This document shows positions 7,449 to 15,171 of a stretch of DNA of 22,986 nt, piece by piece (position 1 is the first letter of the stretch; each line of letters begins with the position of its first letter). The position numbers and the translations under genes were made by a program. Source of the stretch: DATLYF01 sp035575095. GTDB taxonomy: Bacteria; Pseudomonadota; Gammaproteobacteria; Competibacterales; Competibacteraceae. The stretch lies in NCBI GenBank assembly GCA_035575095.1, contig DATLYF010000093.1, positions 1-22,986 of the forward strand, read 5' to 3'. The notes under the pieces are model-generated. The model was given only the letters and a program-made list of their open reading frames with translations, ran no database searches and was not told the DNA's origin.

Positions 7449-9809
7449 TCAGGCACGTTGCCGGTTGCCTTCGGGGCCGGCCACGGCACTGTCGAGGATG
7501 CCGCCGGCGGCGGCCGCCTGGGCCGAGGTGGCGGAGGTGGCGATGGACTCTACCAGCACCCGGCGTGGGGCGAACGGGATGCCGTTCTCCTTGAACGCCT
7601 TCTGGATGCGGACGAAAGCCTCGCGGTGGATCATGAACTGCTGACCGGGGATGGCGGTGAACTTGCAGCGGATCACCAGGGCCGAGTCGTCCATGTGGTG
7701 CACGCCCTGGGACTTGAGCGGCTCCAGCAGATTGGGGCCGAGCTCAGGGTCCTGCTGTAGCTCCTGGCCGATCTTCTTGATGATCTTGCGCACCTTGTTG
7801 ATATCGGTCTCGAACGGTACGCGGATCTCGAACTTGACGATCACCCAGTCGCGGCTGTGATTGGTGAGGCGGCTGATCTGGCCGTAAGGGATGGTGTGCA
7901 GCGGGCCGTTGTGGTGGCGCAGGCGCAGCGAGCGGATGGAGATCTTCTCCACCGTGCCCTTGACCGTGCCGATGTCCACGTACTCGCCGAGGCGGAAGGC
8001 ATCGTCGAGCAGGAAGAACAGCCCGGAGATGATGTCCTTGACCAGGGTCTGGGCGCCGAAGCCGAGCGCCAGGCCGACCACGCCGGCGCCGGCCAGCAGC
8101 GGCGCGATGTTGATGCCGAGCGCCGACAGCACCTGCAGGGCGGCCACCACCAGCACGGCGACGAACAGGAACTTGCGCAGCAGCGGCACCAGGGTATGCA
8201 AGCGGGTGGCGCCGGCACCGCCGCCCTCACCCTCGCCCGGATGGGCGAGGGCGGCGCGTTCGGCCTCGGGGTCGCCGAAATAGCGGTCCAGGGCGTGCTT
8301 GATCACCACCCACAGCAGATAGGCCAGCAGCACGGTAACGCCCACCTGCACCAGCGTATCGAGGACGCGCTCGCCCACGCCCACGGCCGACATCGACAGC
8401 GGATCGAGGCCCCACAGCCGGGCCACGCCGATGATGGCGGCGAGCACCAGGGCGAAGCGCACGACGCGCTGTATCGCCCGCTCCAGGCCCTGGTAGGAGG
8501 GCGGCACGGACTCCCCAGGATGGCGGCGGGCGTGACGGGTCTGGAAATATTCGTGGATCAGGCGCTCTGCGGCGGCCATGCCGAGGAACAGAAAGATGAG
8601 GATGAGCATGCTGCCGGCGGTGGCGAGCGTGATACGCCCCTGTTCGGCGCTGGTCATGCGCGTATACATGGCACTCATCCAGATGGCCATCACGTAGGGC
8701 GCCAGTATCCAGAACCAGTGTGGCGCCACCTGCCGGCGCAGGCGCGTGCGCCAGGAATCGACCTCGCCGCTGCCGGCGCAGAGGGCGGCGATGGGGGCGC
8801 GGAAATGCCAGGCCAGGAGCAGGAACAGGGCCATGCCCAGGGTGCCCTGGAGCAGGGCCAGCAGTCGCTCCAGCTCCGGCGCCAGGCCAAGCTGGCCGAG
8901 CATCTGGATGGCGTAGTGCAGCGGCGCGGTGACCAGGGTAAGGCCGAGCAGGCCGCGATATAGCCCGCGCGCCGCGGCATCGGTGAAGGGCACCAGGCGC
9001 AAGGCCGGCTGACCTGGGGCGAGCAGGAAACGAGCGAGGATGGCGATGAGCCGCACATGGACGATGGCGATGAGGGCATACAGCGCCACGGTGCGGCTCG
9101 CTGCGGGCCCATGGGAGGGGATCAGGGTGCCGGCGCCGACGATCACCAACAGAAACACCCCCAGCCCCAGCAGCCGGGTCAGGAGCCGCAGCAGGGCGTG
9201 GCCGAGGTGCTGGCTAAAGCTGGCCGGCGGCGCCACGGGGCGATCGGCGGGCCCGAGCAGCAGGCGCAGCAGCAGCCCTTCGACGACGAAGGCCACCGGC
9301 AGCAGCAGCAGGAACAGCAGCAGCCGGTGCGGCCCATTGCGCTCGAGGGTGGCTTCCCCTGCAGAGAGGCGCTGCGCGAGCAGTTCGCCCACCTCGGGCA
9401 GACGCGGCAGGGCCTGCAGGGCGGCCAGGAAGTTGTCGCGGAAGCGCTGGGCCTGATTCTCGAATCCGGCCATCTGGTGCATCAGGGCGCTGGCCATAGG
9501 CCCGGAGGGGGACGCGCCTGCAGTCCCGGCGCTCGCGCCCAAGGCCACATCGGCGAGTTCGCGGATCTCCAGAGGGCGGCCGCTGGCGTTGCTCAGGCCG
9601 GCGAGCAGCCGGGCCTGCTCCTCGGCGCTGAGGCTGCCCGGCGCCAGGATCACCACCAGCGGCTGCTCAGCGGCCGGCGCAGCCTCTCCGGCGGCCATCA
9701 TCGGCAGCCCGGGGACTGCGGCCGAGGCCGGCGCGGCCAGGGCAAACAGCAGCACCAGCAGCCCGAACAGCGGCAGCACCGTGTGCAGATATGGATATCG
9801 CCTGGTCAT
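7449..9809 (-). CDS. MscS-family mechanosensitive ion channel, large YbiO-like type
   Basis: A 786-residue inner-membrane channel that would open under membrane tension to release solutes on hypo-osmotic shock. It begins with a signal peptide (MTRRYPYLHT start, cleavage near APASA), then a periplasmic region, about ten hydrophobic segments, and the MscS core from about residue 565. The pore helix is GAGVVGLALGFGAQTLV (574-590), followed by DIISGLFFLLDD and LGEYVDIGTVKGTVEKI of the beta domain. The C-terminal alpha/beta domain ends near residue 755, with an Ala-rich tail. Size and layout fit YbiO (741 residues). An in-frame start at 9866 would add 19 non-hydrophobic residues ahead of the signal peptide, so ATG at 9809 is preferred. 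It is the first gene of the same-strand run containing the glycosyltransferases. A link to envelope polymer synthesis is possible but unproven. Confidence 0.88.
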   Translation of the reverse strand: MTRRYPYLHTVLPLFGLLVLLFALAAPASAAVPGLPMMAAGEAAPAAEQPLVVILAPGSLSAEEQARLLAGLSNASGRPLEIRELADVALGASAGTAGASPSGPMASALMHQMAGFENQAQRFRDNFLAALQALPRLPEVGELLAQRLSAGEATLERNGPHRLLLFLLLLPVAFVVEGLLLRLLLGPADRPVAPPASFSQHLGHALLRLLTRLLGLGVFLLVIVGAGTLIPSHGPAASRTVALYALIAIVHVRLIAILARFLLAPGQPALRLVPFTDAAARGLYRGLLGLTLVTAPLHYAIQMLGQLGLAPELERLLALLQGTLGMALFLLLAWHFRAPIAALCAGSGEVDSWRTRLRRQVAPHWFWILAPYVMAIWMSAMYTRMTSAEQGRITLATAGSMLILIFLFLGMAAAERLIHEYFQTRHARRHPGESVPPSYQGLERAIQRVVRFALVLAAIIGVARLWGLDPLSMSAVGVGERVLDTLVQVGVTVLLAYLLWVVIKHALDRYFGDPEAERAALAHPGEGEGGGAGATRLHTLVPLLRKFLFVAVLVVAALQVLSALGINIAPLLAGAGVVGLALGFGAQTLVKDIISGLFFLLDDAFRLGEYVDIGTVKGTVEKISIRSLRLRHHNGPLHTIPYGQISRLTNHSRDWVIVKFEIRVPFETDINKVRKIIKKIGQELQQDPELGPNLLEPLKSQGVHHMDDSALVIRCKFTAIPGQQFMIHREAFVRIQKAFKENGIPFAPRRVLVESIATSATSAQAAAAGGILDSAVAGPEGNRQRA

Positions 9810-9908
9810 GGGGAGCGATCCGTTGATGTCATGCGCTGCCGTACCGCTGGAGCGGGACCACCCCACGCCCGCCGATGCGGTGCGCGGCCCGCGTCATGGG
9901 GCAGAAGG

Positions 9909-11357
9909 CTACGCCAGGGCTTGCGACGCCTCCAGGAGGCGCTCCCAGGCGACGGCCACGTGCCTGTACTCAGTATGGGTCTGGCCGACGCAGAAGCGCA
10001 ACGTAAAACGCCCGTCCAGCCGGGTGTGGGTGAGGTAGAGCGCGCCGCTCTGGTTGAGCCGCTCCAGTAGCTGCTGATTGGCCTCATCCCCCTTACGATG
10101 GCGGAAGCAGACCAGATTCAGCGGCACCGGTGCGGCCAGCTCGAAATCGGCGGCGGCCTCGACCCAGCCGGCGAAGCTCCGGGCCAGCTCGACGTGGCGG
10201 CGGATATGGTGCTGCAGTCCCTTGACGCCGTAATGACGCAGCACGAACCACAGCTTGAGGGCGCGGAAGCGCCGCCCCAGCGGCACCTGCCAGTCGCGGT
10301 AGTCGATCACCGCCCCCGATTGGCTGGCCGGGTTGCGCAGGTACTCGGGCAGGATGCTGAGGGCGTTGATCAGGGCCTGGCGGTCGGCGACGTAGAAGCA
10401 GTCGCAGTCGAAGTTGGTGAACAGCCACTTGTGGGGGTTGAAGCAATAGCTGTCGGCCAGCTCCAGGCCGGCCTGCAGATGGCGGAACTCCGGGCAGACC
10501 ATGGCCGAGCCGCTCATGGCCGCGTCCACGTGCAGCCAGATGCCGTGCGTGCGGCAGATGCCGGCGATCGCCGGCAGCGGGTCGAAGGCGTTGCTGGAGG
10601 TGGTGCCCAGGGTGGCGGCGACGAAGAACGGATGCTTGCCGGCGGCCAGGTCCTCGCGGATGCGCCGCTCCAGTTGATCCGGGCGCAGGGCGTAGCGCTC
10701 GTCCACCTCGATGAGCCGCAGGTTGTTGCTGCCGATGCCGGCGATGCGCGCCGCCTTCTCGATCGAGGAATGGGCCTGGTTGGAGGTGTAGGCGGTGAGC
10801 TTGCCGTGACAGCCCTGGCGGTTGCTCGCTCCGTCTGTGGCCCGCTCGCGCGCTGCCAGCAGGGCGCACAGGGCGGCGCTGGAGGCGGAATCCTGGATCA
10901 CCCCGCCGCCGCTGCCGCTGGATCTGAACGACGGCGGCAGGTCCATGAGCTCTGCCACCCAGTCCAGCATATGGGTTTCCAGTTCGGTACAGGCCGGACT
11001 GGTGGCCCACAGCATGCCCTGTACACCCAGACCGGCGCTGAGCAGCTCGCCCAGCACCGAGGGGCCGGAGACGTTGGCGGGGAAGAAGGCGAAGAAGTTG
11101 GGCGACTGCCAGTGGGTGATGCCCGGCAGGATCAGCCGCTCCACATCGGCCAGGATGGCCGCGAAGGGTTCCCCTTCGGCGGGCGGGTGGGGCGGCAGGG
11201 CGGCGCGCAGGGCGCCGGGCTCGGCCCGCGACAGCACAGGCAGTTGCTCCACCCGCTGCCAGTAATCGGCGATCCAGTCGACCAGGGCGTGGCCGTGGCG
11301 GCGGAAGTCCGCGGCGCTCATGTGGAAGCTGGGGGGTGTGTCCTGTGCGCGGGACAT
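9909..11357 (-). CDS. PLP-dependent group II decarboxylase, aromatic-L-amino-acid decarboxylase type
   Basis: This 482-residue cytoplasmic enzyme is of the fold-type I PLP decarboxylase family that includes aromatic-L-amino-acid (DOPA/tryptophan), histidine and glutamate decarboxylases. Visible active-site residues are the PLP-stacking His196 in SNQAHSS, Asp278 in WLHVDAA that contacts the pyridine nitrogen, and the Schiff-base Lys310 in CFNPHKW. The N-terminal ITHWQSPNFFAFFPAN (80-95) and SPACTELETHMLDW (120-133) are hallmarks of the aromatic branch. The length (about 480) equals DDC. The product would be an arylalkylamine such as tyramine, tryptamine or phenethylamine; the exact substrate is not decidable here. 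ATG 11357 is chosen because GAGAG lies 8 bases before it; a GTG at 11366 would add three residues. It stands apart from its neighbours by gaps of about 99 and 127 bases. Confidence 0.88.
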   Translation of the reverse strand: MSRAQDTPPSFHMSAADFRRHGHALVDWIADYWQRVEQLPVLSRAEPGALRAALPPHPPAEGEPFAAILADVERLILPGITHWQSPNFFAFFPANVSGPSVLGELLSAGLGVQGMLWATSPACTELETHMLDWVAELMDLPPSFRSSGSGGGVIQDSASSAALCALLAARERATDGASNRQGCHGKLTAYTSNQAHSSIEKAARIAGIGSNNLRLIEVDERYALRPDQLERRIREDLAAGKHPFFVAATLGTTSSNAFDPLPAIAGICRTHGIWLHVDAAMSGSAMVCPEFRHLQAGLELADSYCFNPHKWLFTNFDCDCFYVADRQALINALSILPEYLRNPASQSGAVIDYRDWQVPLGRRFRALKLWFVLRHYGVKGLQHHIRRHVELARSFAGWVEAAADFELAAPVPLNLVCFRHRKGDEANQQLLERLNQSGALYLTHTRLDGRFTLRFCVGQTHTEYRHVAVAWERLLEASQALA

Positions 11358-11434
11358 GGCATCCACTCTCGGCTGGGAATGACCCGGCCAATCTAAGCGC
11401 GCGCGGCGTCGCAGGCAATGGGGGAGGATGCGAT

Positions 11435-11466
11435 CCGGTGGGGTGCGGGATGGCCGACCCCACCGG
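11435..11466 (-). terminator. Perfect 10-bp GC-rich hairpin between the DUF4340 and decarboxylase genes
   Basis: CCGGTGGGGT (11435-11444) is perfectly repeated in inverted form by ACCCCACCGG (11457-11466), with a 12-base loop. Outside it, ATGC (11428-11431) can pair with GCAT (11467-11470) across a 3-base bulge. It begins about 18 bases after the stop of the last gene of the Gld-type operon, where a transcription end is expected. There is no T-tract on the minus strand after the stem, so it is not a canonical intrinsic terminator. It could instead be a Rho-associated 3' end stabiliser or the leader of the decarboxylase gene. Confidence 0.4.
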
Positions 11467-11484
11467 GCATGGCTGGGGAAAGGC

Positions 11485-12582
11485 TCAGGAACCGCCGTCG
11501 GCGGGAGCGGCCGGTGTCTCTGCGCTGGCCGGCGCCGGCTCGCTGCTGGTCTGGGCCTCCTTGGCCGGGGCCAGCAGGCTGTCCAGCCTGGCCAGCAGGT
11601 TGTCCTGAGTATAGGACGGCAGCACGTATACCCAGTCGCGCAAGCGCTGCGTGAGCTGCTCCGCCTCGGCCTTGACGGCGGCGCCCTCCTGGCCGTCGGC
11701 GGGTTCGGCGCTGACCTGGAAACGCGCCAGGTGCCTGCCGTCCTTCTGCCAGCCTTCTACCTGCAGCACCAGGCCGTCCCGGGTCAGGTAACGGACACGG
11801 CGCAGGCTGGCGGCATCCGGCTCGCCGGCCTCGGCGGCGGGCAATACATCATCCAGGCGCAGATTGGTAAGGGTGCGCGCCGGCTGGGCGGCGGCACCCG
11901 GATAAGCCAGCTCGCGGCCCTCGGGCATGGGCTCCAGCTTGAATGTCGCATCGCCAGCGTCGGCCTGGCGCAGCAGGCGAAAGCCGTCGTCGCCTTCTAC
12001 CTGCACCTCGCGCACGCGCTCGGCGGCAATGTCCAAGATCTGCGGGGCGAGCCAGCTCTTGAGCTCGCTGGCCGGGCTGGCGTCGAGGGCGATCAGCCAG
12101 CTCTGCTTGTCCTCGGGGCGGCGCACGTAGTGGCCACCCTGGGCGCCGGCCTGGCCGATGATCACCCGCCACGGCTCGCCGCCGCCGCTGACCTCTAGCA
12201 GCAGGCCCTTGGCCTGGTTGCCGGCGACGTCCTCCACCCCCAGCCGTTCGTACCACTCTGCACTGCTGGTCTTGGCCTCGAGCACCCGCGCCTCAGCTAG
12301 GCCGCGCAGCAGGGTGCGCAGCCGCTCCACGTCGGCGGGATAGCCGTGGCGCTCGGCCACCCGCCAGTCCTGGCCGGTGCGCTCGAGGGTGACCACGGTC
12401 TGGTTGCCGGCCTTGATCAGCCGCACCTGCTCGATCTTGTCCAGGCGCGCGGCCAGCTCCGCGGCGAAGACCTGTACTGTGGCCGGGGTTGCGGCCTCGC
12501 GCCCGGCGGGGCGCAGGCCGAAGGCGGCGAAGAGGGCGGCGCCGGCCAGCGCCGCCAGGAGCCAGAACGATTGGCGTGACAT
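11485..12582 (-). CDS. DUF4340 domain-containing protein of a Gld-type ABC system
   Basis: A 365-residue protein with one N-terminal hydrophobic segment (about 6-23), probably a membrane anchor with the rest in the periplasm. The body shows DUF4340 features: IEQVRLIKAGNQTVVTLER, then DWRVAERHGYPADVERLRTLL, then AKTSSAEWYERLGVED, consistent with a repeated beta-rich fold. The C-terminus (residues beyond about 335) is a Pro/Ala/Ser-rich tail. I chose ATG 12582 because the Shine-Dalgarno GGAGG sits 6 bases before it; the in-frame ATG at 12588 directly abuts GGAGG and the TTG at 12597 lacks a site. It follows the GldG-like gene by about 18 bases. DUF4340 proteins commonly accompany GldG-like ABC components. 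No biochemical role is established that I know of. Confidence 0.82.
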   Translation of the reverse strand: MSRQSFWLLAALAGAALFAAFGLRPAGREAATPATVQVFAAELAARLDKIEQVRLIKAGNQTVVTLERTGQDWRVAERHGYPADVERLRTLLRGLAEARVLEAKTSSAEWYERLGVEDVAGNQAKGLLLEVSGGGEPWRVIIGQAGAQGGHYVRRPEDKQSWLIALDASPASELKSWLAPQILDIAAERVREVQVEGDDGFRLLRQADAGDATFKLEPMPEGRELAYPGAAAQPARTLTNLRLDDVLPAAEAGEPDAASLRRVRYLTRDGLVLQVEGWQKDGRHLARFQVSAEPADGQEGAAVKAEAEQLTQRLRDWVYVLPSYTQDNLLARLDSLLAPAKEAQTSSEPAPASAETPAAPADGGS

Positions 12583-12600
12583 CGTCATCCTCCGCAAGGA

Positions 12601-14424
12601 TCAGGCGCGACGGCGCCGCTGCAGCCGCCAGGCGGCGAAGCCCAGGGCAGCGAGGCTGACGGCGAGCGGCACCAGGCCGATGTTGATGAGCTTGAGCCAG
12701 TTACCCAGACGCTCGATGTCGGCATCGAGCTGGCGCTGCACCTGCCTGAGCTCCTGGCGGATGCGCAGCTTCTCCTGCTGGAAGCGCTCCAGCTCGGCGC
12801 GCTGTTCGGGGCTGAGGATCAGGCTGCCGTCCTGGCTTTTGCCGGTCTGCAGCTCGCTCAGCTTGCGCTCAGTCTCGGCCAACTCGTCCTTCAGCTTCTG
12901 CTCGGTGGCGAGGAAGCGCTGTTCGGCCTCCAGGCGCAGGGCGTTGACCCGGGTGAACGGTCGGGTGGCGGTGCCGCGGGCGCGGATGCTGACCAGCGCG
13001 CCGCTGCCGAGCAGATTGTCCAGGGCGTTGGCCACCAGGTTGCCGTTGTCGGCGAAGGCGGTGCTCACCGCCTGGCCGAGGAAGCGGGTCTGGTTGACCC
13101 ACAGCGGATTGGCCAGCAGGTCGCTGTCGGCCACCAACACGATGTTGGCCGGCTTCTCCGAGCGGGCCTTGTGCCCGGCATTGCCCTGGGCGCGCTCGGG
13201 GAAGGCCGATTCGAACTCGCCGGAGACACGCACTGCCAGCGCGAGCCGCTCGCTGCCTGGACGGTACCGGCGCATCAGCTCCTCGGCGCCGGCCATGCCG
13301 CCGGACAGCTCGATGGTGGGCACCACCCCGGCCTGCTCGCTGCTGCGCAACAGCGGCTCGAAGCGGCTCTTGGCACCCTCGGCGGGCTTGAAGAAGCCGG
13401 CGCTGGCCAGGTTGAGGCTGTTCAGGGGGGCGGTAATGACATCGTCGCGGCGCAGCGCCTCGCCCTGCAGGCTGAGGAAGGCGGGATGGCGGGTGGGACG
13501 GCCGTTGCGCCCGGCGATGGTCAGGGCATTGGGCGGGTCCAGCACCGCCTGGTTGGGATCGTACTGCACGCCCCAGGCCTTGAGCAGGCCGGGCAGGTCG
13601 GAAACGCCACCGGCCATGTCCGAGTGGGGGTCGAGGAAGGCCACTACGTTGCCGCCACGCAGCACGAACTGGTCGATGGCGTAGCGCAGGTCGTCGGAGA
13701 GCTCGCGCGGATGGACGATGAGCAGCACTTGCACGTCGTCGTCGATGCGCTTGGTATCCTTGGCGATGGTGCGGGTCTCGAACAACTGTTCCAGCTCGCG
13801 GGCGATGGCATAGTCCTCGTTGCCGGACTGGACACGCAGGAACTCGGGCAAGCCGAGCCCCAGGGGCAGGTCGCTGATTACCCCCACCACCGGCTTGCGC
13901 GGCGTGGCCAGGGTATGGATGAGCTTGGCCACGTCGTACTCCAGAAAGGCCTCCTGCTCGGGGCGGAAGAAAGGGATGACCGCCTGGCCGTCCACGGCGT
14001 TGCTGCCGGCCAGACCGAAGAACAGATTGTCTCCGGCCGCACCCACCGGCGCCGCCTGCAGGCCGTAGCGGGTGGCCTGGTCTTCCTCCTCGGAGAAGGG
14101 CAAGGGGTCGATGATGCGCAGGTTGATCCTGCCGCCGGCCTGATCGCGCAGCTCCTCCAGCAGTTCCTGCACGCGCTGGGCGTAGTTGCGGATGCCGGGC
14201 AGGTCCGCGCTGGCGCGCTGGGAGAAGAAGAAATAGAGGTTGATGGGCTCCTGGATCTCGGCCAGCACCTGACGGGTGCCGTCGGCCAGGGTGTAGAGGC
14301 GCTGCTCGGTGAGATCGAGGCGCGCCCCGCGCAGCCACTGGTTGGACAGCATCACCAGGGCGATGAACAGCACGGCCAGTACGACCAGGGTGCTGCCGCT
14401 GTAGAAACGCTTGGCGTTGAGCAT
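12601..14424 (-). CDS. GldG-like protein (ABC-type uncharacterised transport system, substrate-facing component)
   Basis: A 607-residue membrane protein with one N-terminal transmembrane helix (about 11-27), a long extracytoplasmic region, a predicted coiled coil (about 496-575, heptad-rich Glu/Arg/Leu with few breaks) and a C-terminal helix (about 580-600) ending in RLQRRRRA. LDLTEQRLYTLADGTRQVL near residues 36-54 is the diagnostic start of GldG/DUF7088 domains. VDGQAVIPFFRPEQEAFLEYD and VVAFLDPHSDMAG match the rest of the family. GldG is required for gliding in Bacteroidetes, but proteobacterial homologues are not linked to gliding, so the role here is unknown. The Shine-Dalgarno GAGGAGGGG is strong, 5 bases before ATG 14424. 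It lies 12 bases after the permease stop, inside the four-gene operon. Confidence 0.85.
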   Translation of the reverse strand: MLNAKRFYSGSTLVVLAVLFIALVMLSNQWLRGARLDLTEQRLYTLADGTRQVLAEIQEPINLYFFFSQRASADLPGIRNYAQRVQELLEELRDQAGGRINLRIIDPLPFSEEEDQATRYGLQAAPVGAAGDNLFFGLAGSNAVDGQAVIPFFRPEQEAFLEYDVAKLIHTLATPRKPVVGVISDLPLGLGLPEFLRVQSGNEDYAIARELEQLFETRTIAKDTKRIDDDVQVLLIVHPRELSDDLRYAIDQFVLRGGNVVAFLDPHSDMAGGVSDLPGLLKAWGVQYDPNQAVLDPPNALTIAGRNGRPTRHPAFLSLQGEALRRDDVITAPLNSLNLASAGFFKPAEGAKSRFEPLLRSSEQAGVVPTIELSGGMAGAEELMRRYRPGSERLALAVRVSGEFESAFPERAQGNAGHKARSEKPANIVLVADSDLLANPLWVNQTRFLGQAVSTAFADNGNLVANALDNLLGSGALVSIRARGTATRPFTRVNALRLEAEQRFLATEQKLKDELAETERKLSELQTGKSQDGSLILSPEQRAELERFQQEKLRIRQELRQVQRQLDADIERLGNWLKLINIGLVPLAVSLAALGFAAWRLQRRRRA

Positions 14425-14436
14425 CGGCTCCCCTCC

Positions 14437-15171
14437 TCAATCGGCCTTCTTCAGGTCCACGACCACGGCACAGCCCATCAGCCAGAAGCCGATGGTTAGG
14501 GCGAAGAACACCAGATCGCGCAGATCGATGACGCCGCGGCTGATATCGCCGAAGTGGGTGAGGAAGCTGAGCGAGGCGATGGCATCGACCAGCGCCTGCG
14601 GCGCCCAGGCGCGGAACACATCCAGCACCATGGGCAGCCCGGCCAGCAAGAACAGCAGGCTTACCACCACGGCGAGGATGAAGGCCACCACTTGGTTGCG
14701 GCTTACCGCCGACAGACAGGCGCCGATGGCCAGATAGGCCCCGGCCAGCAGCAGGCTGCCGCAATAGCCCGCCAGTATCGCGCCGTTGTCCGGATCGCCC
14801 AGGTAGTTGACGGTGATCCAGAGGGGGAGGGTGAGCAGCAAGGCCACGGCGATGAAGGCCCAGGCCGCCAGGAACTTGCCCAGCACCGCCTGCCACATGG
14901 TGAGCGGCAGGGTGAGCAGCAGCTCGATCGAGCCGGACTTGCGCTCCTCGGCCCACAGGCGCATCGCCACGGCCGGCACGAAGAACAGGTACAGCCAGGG
15001 GTGGAAGGTGAAGAACGGCTGCAAATCGGCCTGGCCACGCTCGTAGAACTGGCCCAGATAGAAGGTGAAGGCGCCGTTGAGGATCAGGAAGACGACGATG
15101 AAGACGTAGGCCTCCGGGGTGGCAAAGTAGCTTGCGAACTCGCGCCGAAACACGCTCACGACAGCGTTCAT
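14437..15171 (-). CDS. ABC-2 type permease, GldF-like
   Basis: This 244-residue integral membrane protein has about six hydrophobic segments and forms the channel part of the Gld-type ABC system. The motif MRLWAEERKSGSIELLLTLP (about 70-89) is typical of ABC-2 permeases of this group and marks the cytosolic coupling region between helices 2 and 3. FRREFASYFATPEAYVFIVV at the N-terminus is also a GldF-family start. Its ATG overlaps the stop of the ATPase gene by ATGA (15171-15168), so expression is coupled. The length is as expected for the family (about 240). Substrate and direction are unknown; ABC-2 systems are usually exporters. Confidence 0.85.
   Translation of the reverse strand: MNAVVSVFRREFASYFATPEAYVFIVVFLILNGAFTFYLGQFYERGQADLQPFFTFHPWLYLFFVPAVAMRLWAEERKSGSIELLLTLPLTMWQAVLGKFLAAWAFIAVALLLTLPLWITVNYLGDPDNGAILAGYCGSLLLAGAYLAIGACLSAVSRNQVVAFILAVVVSLLFLLAGLPMVLDVFRAWAPQALVDAIASLSFLTHFGDISRGVIDLRDLVFFALTIGFWLMGCAVVVDLKKAD

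Noticed and set aside
9874..9895. Weak inverted repeat (GATGCGG / CCGCGTC) between the decarboxylase and the channel gene
   Set aside because: It has only 7 pairs including one T-G wobble and no T-tract, so it is too weak to call a terminator.
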